NCBI RefSeq assembly: GCF_947496985.1 | Contig: NZ_CANMEZ010000003.1 | Span: forward strand, 434,001 to 498,000 | DNA length: 64,000 bases | Origin: an uncultured Kordia sp. | GTDB lineage: Bacteria; Bacteroidota; Bacteroidia; Flavobacteriales; Flavobacteriaceae | Direction: 5' to 3' | Shown here: one piece after another, positions 42,749 through 51,080 of the stretch | Layout: each line of letters begins with the position of its first letter | How positions within the stretch are numbered: position 1 is the stretch's first letter | Notes under the pieces: generated by a model | Seen by the model: only the letters and a program-made list of their open reading frames with translations | Told to the model about the DNA's origin: nothing | Databases searched by the model: none | Position numbers and translations under genes: made by a program

Positions 42749-43870
42749 TTTTTTCTTTTTTTCAACTTGTCTTTTCTTTGCTTCAGAAACTTTACCTGTT
42801 TCTGCATAGATCTTTAATTCTTCCAAAACAATTGAAACTTGCTTAGTCATTTGTTTGGTAATTACACAACCTAAAAAGAATCCTGCAAAAGGTTTCAGAT
42901 GCATTGTAACATTCATTTCTATTCTGGATTGGTTTAGTCCGATTTCGATAATTCTCCAATGATTGTTGACATGCAGAACAAAATCTGGTGCTCCTTCGGT
43001 AAGGTTGTAGGATAGTTCCTTATTCTTGTCACTGAATAATATAAGTTCTTCTTTAACAGTACTTCCACCACCAATATTAGTTTCACAAGTACGTTCGTTG
43101 CATGTAGCTCCTTCAAATTTGGGATTATCAGTTCCATAAGAATGATTTAAAGTTGAAGTCCATTCAGCTGTTCTATCAAACTGTCGACAAATCGCCCATA
43201 AGGAATCTGCAGAAACATTAATAATTTCGCTGGACAGGTGTCTTTTAATTTCCTTGTAACGTCTTGGTTTTTCTTCCTCAAGCAATATTTCCATTCGTCT
43301 GTGTTTAGTCGGTGAAATAAATCCAGTTTCTGCAAAAAATCGTATGTCATAGAATACACCTTCAGCATTGTTGTTTATAGCTTTGAGCATAGGTCTCTTT
43401 AAGAAAGCAGCGTGGAACTTTTTCATTCTCATTCTAACCACAATGCGCAATGCTGACTTGTTCTCTCCCTTGTCTATTACCCGCCACTCAGTTTCGTTGG
43501 AAATAATAAAACCAGGAAATTCTGTGGATGCAAATTTAATTTTGCGCTCGGCATTGTTATAGTCAATGAGGGATTCATGCGATTCATGATGTCCCCTTGA
43601 ATTTACCTGACTGACACGACTGCTCCAATTTACACCATCGAACTTTTCTTCTCCGAATACAAAAGTACTATCCAAAAGAGTACTCCACCGCGAGAGATCT
43701 GGACTACTGATGATTTTCCAAAGTGAATCTTGTGATACATTCATTGTTTGACTAGTTTTATCAGATGTGATTTCTGTAAATCTTTGTTCTTTTTGTGCCA
43801 TAACTACAGTATTAAGTCCACCAACAAAAGTCAACGCAATTGTTAGTAGAATAGATTTTATTGTTTTCAT
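42746..43870 (-). CDS. Secreted protein with two SRPBCC (START-like) domains
   Basis: 374 residues with a signal peptide (ALTFVGGLNTVVMAQ). Two similar domains follow, about 32-185 (SQTMNVSQDSLWKIISSPDL) and 205-350 (EIINVSADSLWAICRQFDRT), each with the SRPBCC start and the internal G-x-x-RxxE-like segments. Tandem secreted SRPBCC domains are unusual; they may bind a hydrophobic ligand. The gene follows the AraC gene, and two direct repeats that could be AraC sites lie upstream. Confidence 0.75.
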   Translation of the reverse strand: MKTIKSILLTIALTFVGGLNTVVMAQKEQRFTEITSDKTSQTMNVSQDSLWKIISSPDLSRWSTLLDSTFVFGEEKFDGVNWSSRVSQVNSRGHHESHESLIDYNNAERKIKFASTEFPGFIISNETEWRVIDKGENKSALRIVVRMRMKKFHAAFLKRPMLKAINNNAEGVFYDIRFFAETGFISPTKHRRMEILLEEEKPRRYKEIKRHLSSEIINVSADSLWAICRQFDRTAEWTSTLNHSYGTDNPKFEGATCNERTCETNIGGGSTVKEELILFSDKNKELSYNLTEGAPDFVLHVNNHWRIIEIGLNQSRIEMNVTMHLKPFAGFFLGCVITKQMTKQVSIVLEELKIYAETGKVSEAKKRQVEKKKK

Positions 43871-43920
43871 TTTTAATTGTGTTTATAAAAACAAATTTGG
43901 CCGAAAGTAGACGTAGAAGC

Positions 43921-43956
43921 TTGACTGAGAAGTTCTACCGTTTGTCTGAGAAGCTC
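43921..43956. promoter_or_regulatory. Two direct repeats, candidate AraC-family sites
   Basis: TTGACTGAGAAGTTC (43921-43935) and TTGTCTGAGAAGCTC (43942-43956) are 21 nt apart, two helical turns. A third copy lies upstream of the AraC gene (44825-44839). The first overlaps the expected -33 region of the SRPBCC gene. Confidence 0.55.
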
Positions 43957-44786
43957 AATCTGTAGTCGGTCGGGGATGAGCCATATTTTTTCTTGAAAAC
44001 GCGCGACATGTGTGCCAGTGTTTTGAATTCACAATCGTAAGCTATATTGCTGATGGTGTCTTGAGAATGAATTAAAAGTGAGGCTACTTTTTCTATCCGT
44101 TGCTCTATGATATAGTTCAAAGGAGTGTTGTTGTATATTCTTTTAAAATCCCGTTTAAATGTAGATAAGCTTCGGTTTGTGAGTTGCGCTAGATTTTCAA
44201 TGCTGATATCTGAGAATATGTGAGACTGGATAATCTGCTGAAACTTGAAGTTCTTTTCTGTGAAGAGGTTGAACATAATTTCTCTTACCTGTGTTTTTTC
44301 TTCAAAAGACAGTAGAAGTACGATTAATTCTTTTAGTTTGATAATTAAAAGTTCTTCGGTTACTAATTCCTTATGATTAAAATAAGTTAAAAGATTGGTT
44401 GCATATTGCTTAAGTAATACATTGTTTTCAATAGCAGCATTATTGGTGTTTAAAGGAGTGTTACGATTTTCATAGAAAACAGAAGGACTGTCTTTATATA
44501 ATTGTTCTAAAACACTCTTGTGAAATCGTATTGATATAGATTTAAAATTTGGCTTATTTTGGTGCATTATTGTCTTAAAAACCCCATTTCCCGATTTTGC
44601 TAAAACGGCTTCTCCTTGTTTTAAATCAAATTCCTTTAGCTCTGTAAAGTTTTTGCATCTACCTTCTAAAATGTATACAAAACCAGCTTCATCCTCAGGC
44701 ATTGAGGCTGGTAATTCTAACAGCTCGGTAATCTCTAAAAGATTAATAACTGGTTTGCCAAAAAGTGTTATGGTTTGAATATTCAT
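43935..44786 (-). CDS. AraC-family transcriptional regulator
   Basis: 283 residues. The N-terminal half is a cupin-like sensing domain (EDEAGFVYILEGRCKNFTEL). The C-terminal 100 residues hold two helix-turn-helices (SIENLAQLTNRSLSTFKRDF; TISNIAYDCEFKTLAHMSRV) ending FKKKYGSSPTDYR. It is likely to act on the copies of TTGNCTGAGARGNTC found once upstream of itself and twice before the SRPBCC gene. It is part of the accessory cassette block. Confidence 0.88.
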   Translation of the reverse strand: MNIQTITLFGKPVINLLEITELLELPASMPEDEAGFVYILEGRCKNFTELKEFDLKQGEAVLAKSGNGVFKTIMHQNKPNFKSISIRFHKSVLEQLYKDSPSVFYENRNTPLNTNNAAIENNVLLKQYATNLLTYFNHKELVTEELLIIKLKELIVLLLSFEEKTQVREIMFNLFTEKNFKFQQIIQSHIFSDISIENLAQLTNRSLSTFKRDFKRIYNNTPLNYIIEQRIEKVASLLIHSQDTISNIAYDCEFKTLAHMSRVFKKKYGSSPTDYRLSFSDKR

Positions 44787-44824
44787 TTTCTAAACGCAAG
44801 ATATGAGTATTTGAACTAAAATGT

Positions 44825-44839
44825 TTGTCTGAGAGGTTC
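44825..44839. promoter_or_regulatory. Third copy of the AraC-site motif
   Basis: TTGTCTGAGAGGTTC lies about 40 nt before the AraC start codon. It matches the two copies at 43921-43956 at nearly all positions, suggesting autoregulation. Confidence 0.5.
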
Positions 44840-44850
44840 TTTATAATGAA

Positions 44851-45051
44851 ACACAACGGACTTGTGTATGAAATGTAGGGCAGTAGGTTTACACTTGGTT
44901 TCTGTTTGATACTAAGCCAAATATAAATATTTTGTATTTATCTTCTCAACCGTAAATGCCAAATTTTATATTTGGCGACCCCACAGAAAAACAACAATAT
45001 TTCGAAAAGTACTTAATCCACCCTATGTTTTTTATACAGTGTTAGCTGTAG
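44851..45051 (-). repeat. Cassette-spacing intergenic element B
   Basis: In minus-strand reading it begins CTACAGCTAACACTGTATAA just after the TIGR04141 gene and ends ACACAAGTCCGTTGTGT before the AraC gene. It contains a hairpin GCCAAAT-TTTAT-ATTTGGC (44958-44976) and the block ATAGGGTGGATTAAGTACTT. This layout resembles gene-flanking elements I recall from other Bacteroidetes genomes. Confidence 0.6.
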
Positions 45052-45055
45052 TTTT

Positions 45056-46828
45056 TTATTTCCTCATAATTTGAAATGTCTGCATATCGTAGTAATAAGC
45101 TCTCATTTCTCCCGAACATTGTATTAGCGAATATCTTGCAATATTAGAGTCAAATTTATCTATGTTATCAATAACACTTAAATCATCTTTTAAATGAGAA
45201 GTAAATGCCAAAACATACGTAATCTTTTTATTGAATAATTCTTTAAATTCCGACAATGTTAAGTTATCAATATTCTTACCCTTGTTAATTAAGCTATTAT
45301 ATATTTTTGTTAGTATAGATTTATCTTTAGAACCTAATGTTTCTCTTAATCTTCTTGCTGAAATTGTAATTTGATTAGTAAGTTCACGCATTTCAGATTT
45401 GAATCCGTATTTGACGTGAATTAAATATAAATTTTGATTGTCATAATGTAATATATCGCATAGTTCTAAACCATCTTTTATGATTGTGTCAATTACAATA
45501 TAATTTTTTAAGTTATCGTAAGATGAGTTGTAGTCACTTTCTCTTTTAAGAACTTTTTTATCCCATTTTAAAGGCAAAATTCCATTTGAAGCGTTATATG
45601 TTTTTAATATATGTTCTGTATTTGTTTTAAGGTCTTGTACAAAAGTATCTCTTAAATGATACCATTTCGTATCCACTAAAAAAATGGGTTTATTATTAAT
45701 TGGAAATTCTGTTGAAATATTAAATAGAAAGCTTGAAGCCGTAGTTTGTATTTTATTATGATGACTTGTAATTCTTGCACCTTGTAAGAAAACCATAAAT
45801 TTAAATCTGTCATTTACTCCAAATCTTTCGATTCCTCTTTTGATAACAGTATCATAAATTTCAGTTCTATCAGTTACTTCTGCAAATGTACTGTAACCAT
45901 TGTTTACAGTTTTCTCTTTTAGTTTATAATAGTCAGCCTCATAAAATTTTTCAATATTATTTGGGTCACAAAAATCGTGTTCAAAAGTTGTACTTGAATA
46001 TTGACTTCTTTTATAAACGTTTTCTGTATCGTTAAAAATTCGAGTTATTAATTCGGGATGCAAGTAATCCGAAATATATTTTTTATCTGTAATTTCCTCA
46101 TATGAACTAAGATAATCTGACGCAACTAATTCAAGGATATAACCAATCTCAGTAATTATTTTATTCAAATCTTCAAAGTCTACAGATTTTTTTATTTGAA
46201 ATGATTTACCAACAAAAATTTGAACTCTATCTGTTCCATTCTTTTTAAGAAATTTAAAGTGTAAATCTGAAACTTCTGTACTTAATTTTAAATGAATTTC
46301 TTTAGGGACTTTTCCGAATTTTATAAAATCAATAATTCTATAGTTATCTCTAAATTGTTCGCTAATACCTGCTCTTGAACCAGTTATCCCTCTTGATTTA
46401 ATAGACAGTAATTCATCAAATTCTGGTTTGATTATTCTTGAATAAAGATTTAAACCAAAAGATTGGTCAATAAACGGCAAAACTATTTGATAAGCATTTC
46501 CACCAACAATAGAGAATAGGTTAAATTCAGTTTCTATAAAAAGTAATAATGATAGTTTTTGTTCTGTAAAATCTTTTTTTGAAGTTAGTCCGTTTGGTAA
46601 AAACTCTTTCCAATCTGAAACGATATCTTCCGATTTATATAAATACAGATAATATGTAGTTTCTCCTTTTGTGATTTTCTGTAAATTCTTACTGTCAAAA
46701 ACGTTTGTGTATTTTAGTTTTTTAAATGAAATATTTATTATTTTTTGAATGACTAAATCTGTTTGCTTGAGAGATTTCAGCAGACGATTAGTTTTGTCTA
46801 TCCTGTATATTTTAGGATTCTTAGTCAT
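45056..46828 (-). CDS. TIGR04141/DUF6119 sporadically distributed protein
   Basis: 590 residues, soluble. The C-terminal half carries the family pattern: ESDYN (430-434), VIDTIIKDG, LELCDIL (Glu455, Cys457, Asp458) and LIHVKYGFKSEMRELTNQ (Lys473). The E-x-CD ... HVK spacing is reminiscent of a PD-(D/E)xK nuclease core, but that is speculation. The family is known for patchy distribution and often lies in mobile or defence-related regions. The gene is bracketed by a perfect 10-bp inverted repeat GTTAGCTGTA/TACAGCTAAC. Confidence 0.75.
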   Translation of the reverse strand: MTKNPKIYRIDKTNRLLKSLKQTDLVIQKIINISFKKLKYTNVFDSKNLQKITKGETTYYLYLYKSEDIVSDWKEFLPNGLTSKKDFTEQKLSLLLFIETEFNLFSIVGGNAYQIVLPFIDQSFGLNLYSRIIKPEFDELLSIKSRGITGSRAGISEQFRDNYRIIDFIKFGKVPKEIHLKLSTEVSDLHFKFLKKNGTDRVQIFVGKSFQIKKSVDFEDLNKIITEIGYILELVASDYLSSYEEITDKKYISDYLHPELITRIFNDTENVYKRSQYSSTTFEHDFCDPNNIEKFYEADYYKLKEKTVNNGYSTFAEVTDRTEIYDTVIKRGIERFGVNDRFKFMVFLQGARITSHHNKIQTTASSFLFNISTEFPINNKPIFLVDTKWYHLRDTFVQDLKTNTEHILKTYNASNGILPLKWDKKVLKRESDYNSSYDNLKNYIVIDTIIKDGLELCDILHYDNQNLYLIHVKYGFKSEMRELTNQITISARRLRETLGSKDKSILTKIYNSLINKGKNIDNLTLSEFKELFNKKITYVLAFTSHLKDDLSVIDNIDKFDSNIARYSLIQCSGEMRAYYYDMQTFQIMRK

Positions 46829-46851
46829 TCAGGATTTTGGTTTTTTTAAAT

Positions 46852-46994
46852 TACAGCTAACGTATGTATAACAGGAGTTCCTGATTTCATACTAAATTTG
46901 GTAAATAAAAGGAACTTTTGTTATTATAACTTCCTCTTATTTTTCATAAATGTAAAGCAAAGATTACATATACACAATGAGACTTTCCGTAATT
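46852..46994 (-). repeat. Cassette-spacing intergenic element A
   Basis: On the minus strand it begins near CATTGTGTATATG and ends ATACATACGTTAGCTGTAA directly before the TIGR04141 gene. A shorter relative lies at 31421-31521. The GTTAGCTGTA end is the inverse of the end at 45041-45050. Confidence 0.6.
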
Positions 46995-47067
46995 AATAGT
47001 GAGACAGGTGTTATTTAACTAAAAAACAAAACATAACCATTCTCAAAAAAAACAATAACTTCGCAGC

Positions 47068-48624
47068 ATGATCAAAGAAATTCAATTACGCGTTACTTTA
47101 GAAGAAGAAATACAAGAAGATATTGTATTGCAAAAAGCAGTCAAAAAGCTACGTGTGAGTAAAGATGAGGTAAATGGAATTAAAGTATTACGAAAGTCGA
47201 TTGATGCTCGAAAACCCTTGATAATCTTTAATTATAAAGTAGCAGTCTATATCAATGAAGCATTGCCTGAAGCGAGTGAATATCAATTTGATTATAAAGA
47301 TGTATCGAATGCAAAAGAAATTCATATCGTTGGTTTCGGTCCAGCCGGAATGTATGCTGCGTTGCGTTGTATAGAATTAGGTTTTAAACCGATTGTACTC
47401 GAGCGTGGAAAAAATGTAAAAGAACGTCGTCGTGATTTGCGTGCAATCAACCAAGAACATTTTGTGAATGAAGATTCTAACTATTGCTTTGGTGAAGGTG
47501 GCGCAGGAACCTATTCTGATGGAAAACTCTATACTCGAAGCTTAAAACGAGGTGATGTACGTAGAATTTTTGAAAATTTAGTGTATCACGGTGCAACCGA
47601 TCAAATATTAGTAGATGCGCATCCACATATTGGAACAAATAAACTTCCCAATGTTGTTAAAAATATACGAGAAACCATTCTAAAGCATGGCGGAGAAGTT
47701 CATTTTGAAGCACGTGTTACCGAATTCATCATCAAAGAAAACAAAATACAAGCGATACAATTAAAAGATGGTCGTGAAATGATTGCAAATCGTGTCATCT
47801 TAGCAACAGGACATTCGGCAAGAGATATTTACGAGTTGCTTCATAAAAAAGAAGTGGCTTTAAAATTCAAATCATTTGCAATGGGCGTGCGTGTAGAACA
47901 TCCACAAGAAATTATAGACAACATTCAATATCATTGTACAGGCGAACGCAACGAATTATTGCCAGCTGCCGCATATAGTTTAGTACATCAAGTGCGTGAT
48001 AGAGGTGTATATTCGTTTTGCATGTGTCCAGGCGGATTTATCGTTCCAGCTGCAACAGCAAACGGAGAAGTGGTTGTGAACGGAATGTCACCATCACGTA
48101 GAAATAACAAATTTGCAAACTCTGGAATTGTAGTTGAAATTAACGCGGATAAAGATTTATACAAATACGAACAATACGGAGTCCTCAAAGGATTGGAATT
48201 TCAAAAAGACTTAGAACGATTGGCATTTACGGCTGGCGGAAGGAGTCAGGTAGCGCCAGCACAACGTTTAACGGATTTTGTGGAAGGAAAATTATCAACT
48301 GATTTAAATCCGACATCATATCAACCTGGTTTACAATCGGCTCCTTTACATTCACTTTTACCCAAAAGTATTGGTGGACGTTTGCGCAAAGGATTTGCGG
48401 CATTTGGACAAAAAATGAATGGGTATTATACAGATCAGGCGAATATCATAGGAGTAGAATCACGAACATCTTCACCTGTAAACATTCCACGAAAAGAAAA
48501 CTTAGAACATCCAGAAGTTGCTGGCTTGTTTCCTTGTGGAGAAGGCGGTGGTTATGCTGGCGGAATTGTCTCTGCGGCTATGGATGGTGAACGTTGTGCG
48601 GAAGCAGCAATTGTTGGTTTGTAG
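47068..48624 (+). CDS. COG2509-type FAD-dependent dehydrogenase
   Basis: 518 residues. An N-terminal domain of about 85 residues (ALPEASEYQFDYKDV end) precedes the FAD Rossmann motif IHIVGFGPAGMYAALRCIEL and GKNVKERRRDL. Later motifs are CFGEGGAGTYSDGKLYTRSL, LATGHSARD and GLFPCGEGGGYAGGIVSAAM. This family of flavoproteins is broadly conserved, but its substrate is not established. Monocistronic. Confidence 0.87.
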   Translation: MIKEIQLRVTLEEEIQEDIVLQKAVKKLRVSKDEVNGIKVLRKSIDARKPLIIFNYKVAVYINEALPEASEYQFDYKDVSNAKEIHIVGFGPAGMYAALRCIELGFKPIVLERGKNVKERRRDLRAINQEHFVNEDSNYCFGEGGAGTYSDGKLYTRSLKRGDVRRIFENLVYHGATDQILVDAHPHIGTNKLPNVVKNIRETILKHGGEVHFEARVTEFIIKENKIQAIQLKDGREMIANRVILATGHSARDIYELLHKKEVALKFKSFAMGVRVEHPQEIIDNIQYHCTGERNELLPAAAYSLVHQVRDRGVYSFCMCPGGFIVPAATANGEVVVNGMSPSRRNNKFANSGIVVEINADKDLYKYEQYGVLKGLEFQKDLERLAFTAGGRSQVAPAQRLTDFVEGKLSTDLNPTSYQPGLQSAPLHSLLPKSIGGRLRKGFAAFGQKMNGYYTDQANIIGVESRTSSPVNIPRKENLEHPEVAGLFPCGEGGGYAGGIVSAAMDGERCAEAAIVGL

Positions 48625-49079
48625 CATTAAAAACAATAAATCACAATTTAAAAATTTAGTTAGCAACTACTTCGTAAGTGAAAGAAATTTAGTATTGTAC
48701 TGTCTATCTTGTTAATACTGTATTTTGATTATAATTTATTTACAATCGCTAAGGTTTACAAGTAGTAATTCTGGAACAAGTTCGGATACATCAAGTATCT
48801 TATTGAAAGTACTAAATGATACTGAGAATTTTCTAAACTTTAGTACTTGTCAAATTGTAGGAGCAATTGCTTGAAAATTTCATTATAAAAGCTACGTTTT
48901 TTATATTTTCCCAGAAGTAAAGATATCTTATGAATCTGTAAGACAATTCATTTATTGTTGAAAACTCACAATTTTTGATTGGTCTAAATTTTTTAAGAAT
49001 AATCATACAAAAATACTATTGCCGTTGTTGAAATATTAATTTATCTTGTTGGTGCTAAATAATACTTAAATATCCGATT
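48625..49079. other. 455-nt gap without gene
   Basis: No convincing ORF or RNA gene was seen. An inverted repeat AAGTACTAAA (48807-48816) / TTTAGTACTT (48839-48848) with a 22-nt loop is present; there is no T-run after it. Confidence 0.5.
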
Positions 49080-49505
49080 ATGAAGATTTTGAAAAAACTC
49101 TCTTTTGCCCTGATAACATTAATGCTTTTATTTTCTTTTACTGCCCCAAATGGAGAACATGTAGGAAAATGGGAAGGAGAAGATAAAGGTGAAATAGGTT
49201 TTTTGACCTTAACAGAAGATGGATATGCTTCGTTTGAAATCAATGGTCAAGTTGTTGGAGGAAGATCATATAATATACAAGGTGTAAATGCATCTATGAA
49301 ATATACAGTGAATAACGGAATGTCTCCGACTGGTATTGATTTTATTATCATTGATAGTGATTCAAAAGAAGAATTAGGACGCTTGAAAGGTATCATAAAG
49401 ATGCGTTCGAGAAATAAAATGCAAATGGCAATGACCTTTGGAGGTGGATCTGGTAGGCCTACTGATTTCTCTGAAGATGCTATCGTTTTTAAGCGTGTTA
49501 GATAA
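49080..49505 (+). CDS. Small exported protein of unknown function
   Basis: 141 residues with a signal peptide (FALITLMLLFSFTAPNG). The mature part is beta-rich, beginning GKWEGEDKGEIGFLTLTEDG with a GRSYNIQGV segment and ending VFKRVR, a lipocalin-like pattern common among small flavobacterial exported proteins. No family is named. A perfect terminator follows. Confidence 0.65.
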   Translation: MKILKKLSFALITLMLLFSFTAPNGEHVGKWEGEDKGEIGFLTLTEDGYASFEINGQVVGGRSYNIQGVNASMKYTVNNGMSPTGIDFIIIDSDSKEELGRLKGIIKMRSRNKMQMAMTFGGGSGRPTDFSEDAIVFKRVR

Positions 49506-49533
49506 CAAAAAAGATTGAAATCATACTAAAATA

Positions 49534-49561
49534 GAAGCCTCATCAATTGATGAGGCTTTTT
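49534..49561 (+). terminator. Terminator after the exported 141-residue gene
   Basis: GAAGCCTCATCAATTGATGAGGCTTTTTC-type hairpin: a 12-bp perfect palindrome AAGCCTCATCAA/TTGATGAGGCTT followed by T residues. Confidence 0.9.
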
Positions 49562-49718
49562 CATGTTAAGTAATTATTTTTAAATGCAATTATTTGTATG
49601 TTAGTGTTTTATGTGTTTGTTTTTGAATCTAGGATTGTCTAAAACTAGATTGCTTTTGTTGTAAGTGCTACTTTTTCATGCTAGTTTCGTTTCAAATTAA
49701 TTATTAAAACTTACTATT

Positions 49719-49889
49719 ATGAAAAAACAAAATTTAAAGAGTTTAGCATTGAACAAAAAGTTAGTTTCAAGTTTTACACAATCGGAAATTACAGGTGGAG
49801 GTTATAGTGCAGACAATACAAATTGCGCTTCGCATTGTTATGCTTGTGGACAAGTTCCGACAAAGCAAACAAGATGCTGTATGCAGTAA
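49719..49889 (+). CDS. Lanthipeptide-like Cys-rich precursor peptide
   Basis: 56 residues, too short for routine ORF calling. The leader MKKQNLKSLALNKKLVSSFT has the LxLNKxxVSxF pattern of Bacteroidetes class I lanthipeptide-type leaders and ends QSEITGGG. The core of about 28 residues contains five Cys (36, 40, 43, 53, 54) with Ser38, Thr48 and Thr51 among possible partners. A modest promoter (TTG 49650, TACTTTTT 49669) precedes it and a cUUCGg-loop terminator follows. No LanB, LanC, radical-SAM or ABC exporter gene is in the window, so modification is unproven. Confidence 0.75.
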   Translation: MKKQNLKSLALNKKLVSSFTQSEITGGGYSADNTNCASHCYACGQVPTKQTRCCMQ

Positions 49890-49908
49890 ATTCAAATGAA
49901 ATTTTTAA

Positions 49909-49936
49909 GAAAAACGGACTTCGGTTCGTTTTTTTG
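49909..49936 (+). terminator. Terminator with UUCG tetraloop
   Basis: AACGGAC-TTCG-GTTCGTT followed by T residues. The C(UUCG)G loop is exceptionally stable. It ends the 56-residue precursor gene. Confidence 0.88.
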
Positions 49937-50041
49937 TTGTGTATAATTTAATGATGATCTTTTATAAAGGATCACATAGTATTATTTTTTTTGCTGTTTT
50001 TTGTTTGTTACTTCATGCCTATAAACTTTAAAATTAATATC

Positions 50042-50236
50042 ATGAAAAAACAACCGTTTAAAAAATCAGGTTTAACAAAAAAAGTAATGAACAGCTTATT
50101 AGGAGGTGTAACAGATCCTAATGATGAAACATCTAAAGATTTGGATAAAAAGAATCCAATCCCAGGAGGTACAGCATCACCAACAACATCTAATAATCAT
50201 GAAGAAGCTAATAATTCATCTAGTACAAGCTCTTAA
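50042..50236 (+). CDS. Gly-Gly leader peptide, Ser/Thr/Asn-rich (orphan precursor)
   Basis: 64 residues. The leader MKKQPFKKSGLTKKVMNSLL-GG resembles the neighbour's leader (MKKQ start, L-KK-V-S pattern, Gly-Gly end). The following 42 residues (VTDPNDETSKDLDKKNPIPG, then GTASPTTSNN...) contain no Cys and end in a Ser/Thr stretch. It may be a secreted bacteriocin-like or RiPP precursor. The ATG at 50042 is chosen because the leader starts there; the longer frame to 49991 adds an unrelated hydrophobic stretch. Confidence 0.6.
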   Translation: MKKQPFKKSGLTKKVMNSLLGGVTDPNDETSKDLDKKNPIPGGTASPTTSNNHEEANNSSSTSS

Positions 50237-50255
50237 TTATATTTTGTTGAGGTTC

Positions 50256-51017
50256 TTAAAATTTTTCAAAAACACCTAAACCAAAGAGTGCGAAATCGTA
50301 CTTTACAGGATCCGTAGAATCCAATTTACGCAAAGCGATATCTAGTTCTAACAAAGCTTTGTTATCGTTTTGTTTTCGTTTTAATAAACCAAGTTTTCTA
50401 GCAACATTTCCAGAATGTACATCTAACGGACAAGATAACTGTGAAGGAGAAATTGTTTTCCAAATGCCAAAATCAACACCTGTGTTGTCATTACGAACCA
50501 TCCAACGCAGAAACATATTAATACGTTTGGCAGCACTTCCTTTTTTTGGATCAGAAACGTGTTTGCGCGTACGATCGGGATGCGGAATACTAAAAAAAAC
50601 TTCTTTAAACTCTGAAATTACATTTTGTAATCGATTTTCTTTAGAATTTGAAAAAACAGCTTCCAATCCACCATGATGTTCATATATATTTTTCAATGCT
50701 TTGATGAAAAACACAAAATCAGTTCCGTTAAACGTTCGATGCACAAAAGATTGTAACGATTCTAAATCTTCTTCAGTATGATTCATCACAAAGTCATATG
50801 GTGAATTTCCGAGCAAATTCATCATCTTTTTTGCGTTATTATTGATCATTTTTCTGTTTCCCCAAGCTATTGTTGCTGTTAAAAAAGCAGCAATTTCAAT
50901 ATCTTCTTTTTGATCAAATTGATACGGGATTTGAATCGGATCGCTTTCTACAAATTTTGGTTGATTGTATTCAACGACCTTTTCATCAAGAAAGACTTTT
51001 AATTCAGTTAAATTCAT
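50256..51017 (-). CDS. TIGR02757 (DUF2400) family protein
   Basis: 253 residues from MNLTELKVFLDEKVVEYNQP. Family landmarks are IPYQFDQKEDIEIAAFLTAT followed by IAWGNRKMI, KRINMFLRWMVRND, and LSCPLDVHSGNVARKLGLL. The helix-hairpin-helix-like fold suggests a DNA-glycosylase relative, but no function is proven. The start is set by the -7 element at 51038-51045. Confidence 0.88.
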   Translation of the reverse strand: MNLTELKVFLDEKVVEYNQPKFVESDPIQIPYQFDQKEDIEIAAFLTATIAWGNRKMINNNAKKMMNLLGNSPYDFVMNHTEEDLESLQSFVHRTFNGTDFVFFIKALKNIYEHHGGLEAVFSNSKENRLQNVISEFKEVFFSIPHPDRTRKHVSDPKKGSAAKRINMFLRWMVRNDNTGVDFGIWKTISPSQLSCPLDVHSGNVARKLGLLKRKQNDNKALLELDIALRKLDSTDPVKYDFALFGLGVFEKF

Positions 51018-51037
51018 ATTAAATTGGAGTCTAATCA

Positions 51038-51045
51038 CAAAAATA
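51038..51045 (-). promoter_or_regulatory. -7 element of the TIGR02757 gene
   Basis: The minus strand reads TATTTTTG. The distance to the ATG at 51017 is 20 nt; this rules out the longer in-frame start at 51059. Confidence 0.6.
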
Positions 51046-51080
51046 ATTATTATTTTCATTACAGATATAATCTCACCTAT

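Noticed and set aside
48807-48848. Inverted repeat AAGTACTAAA/TTTAGTACTT as a terminator
   Set aside because: The loop is 22 nt, there is no T-run and it lies 180 nt beyond the preceding gene.
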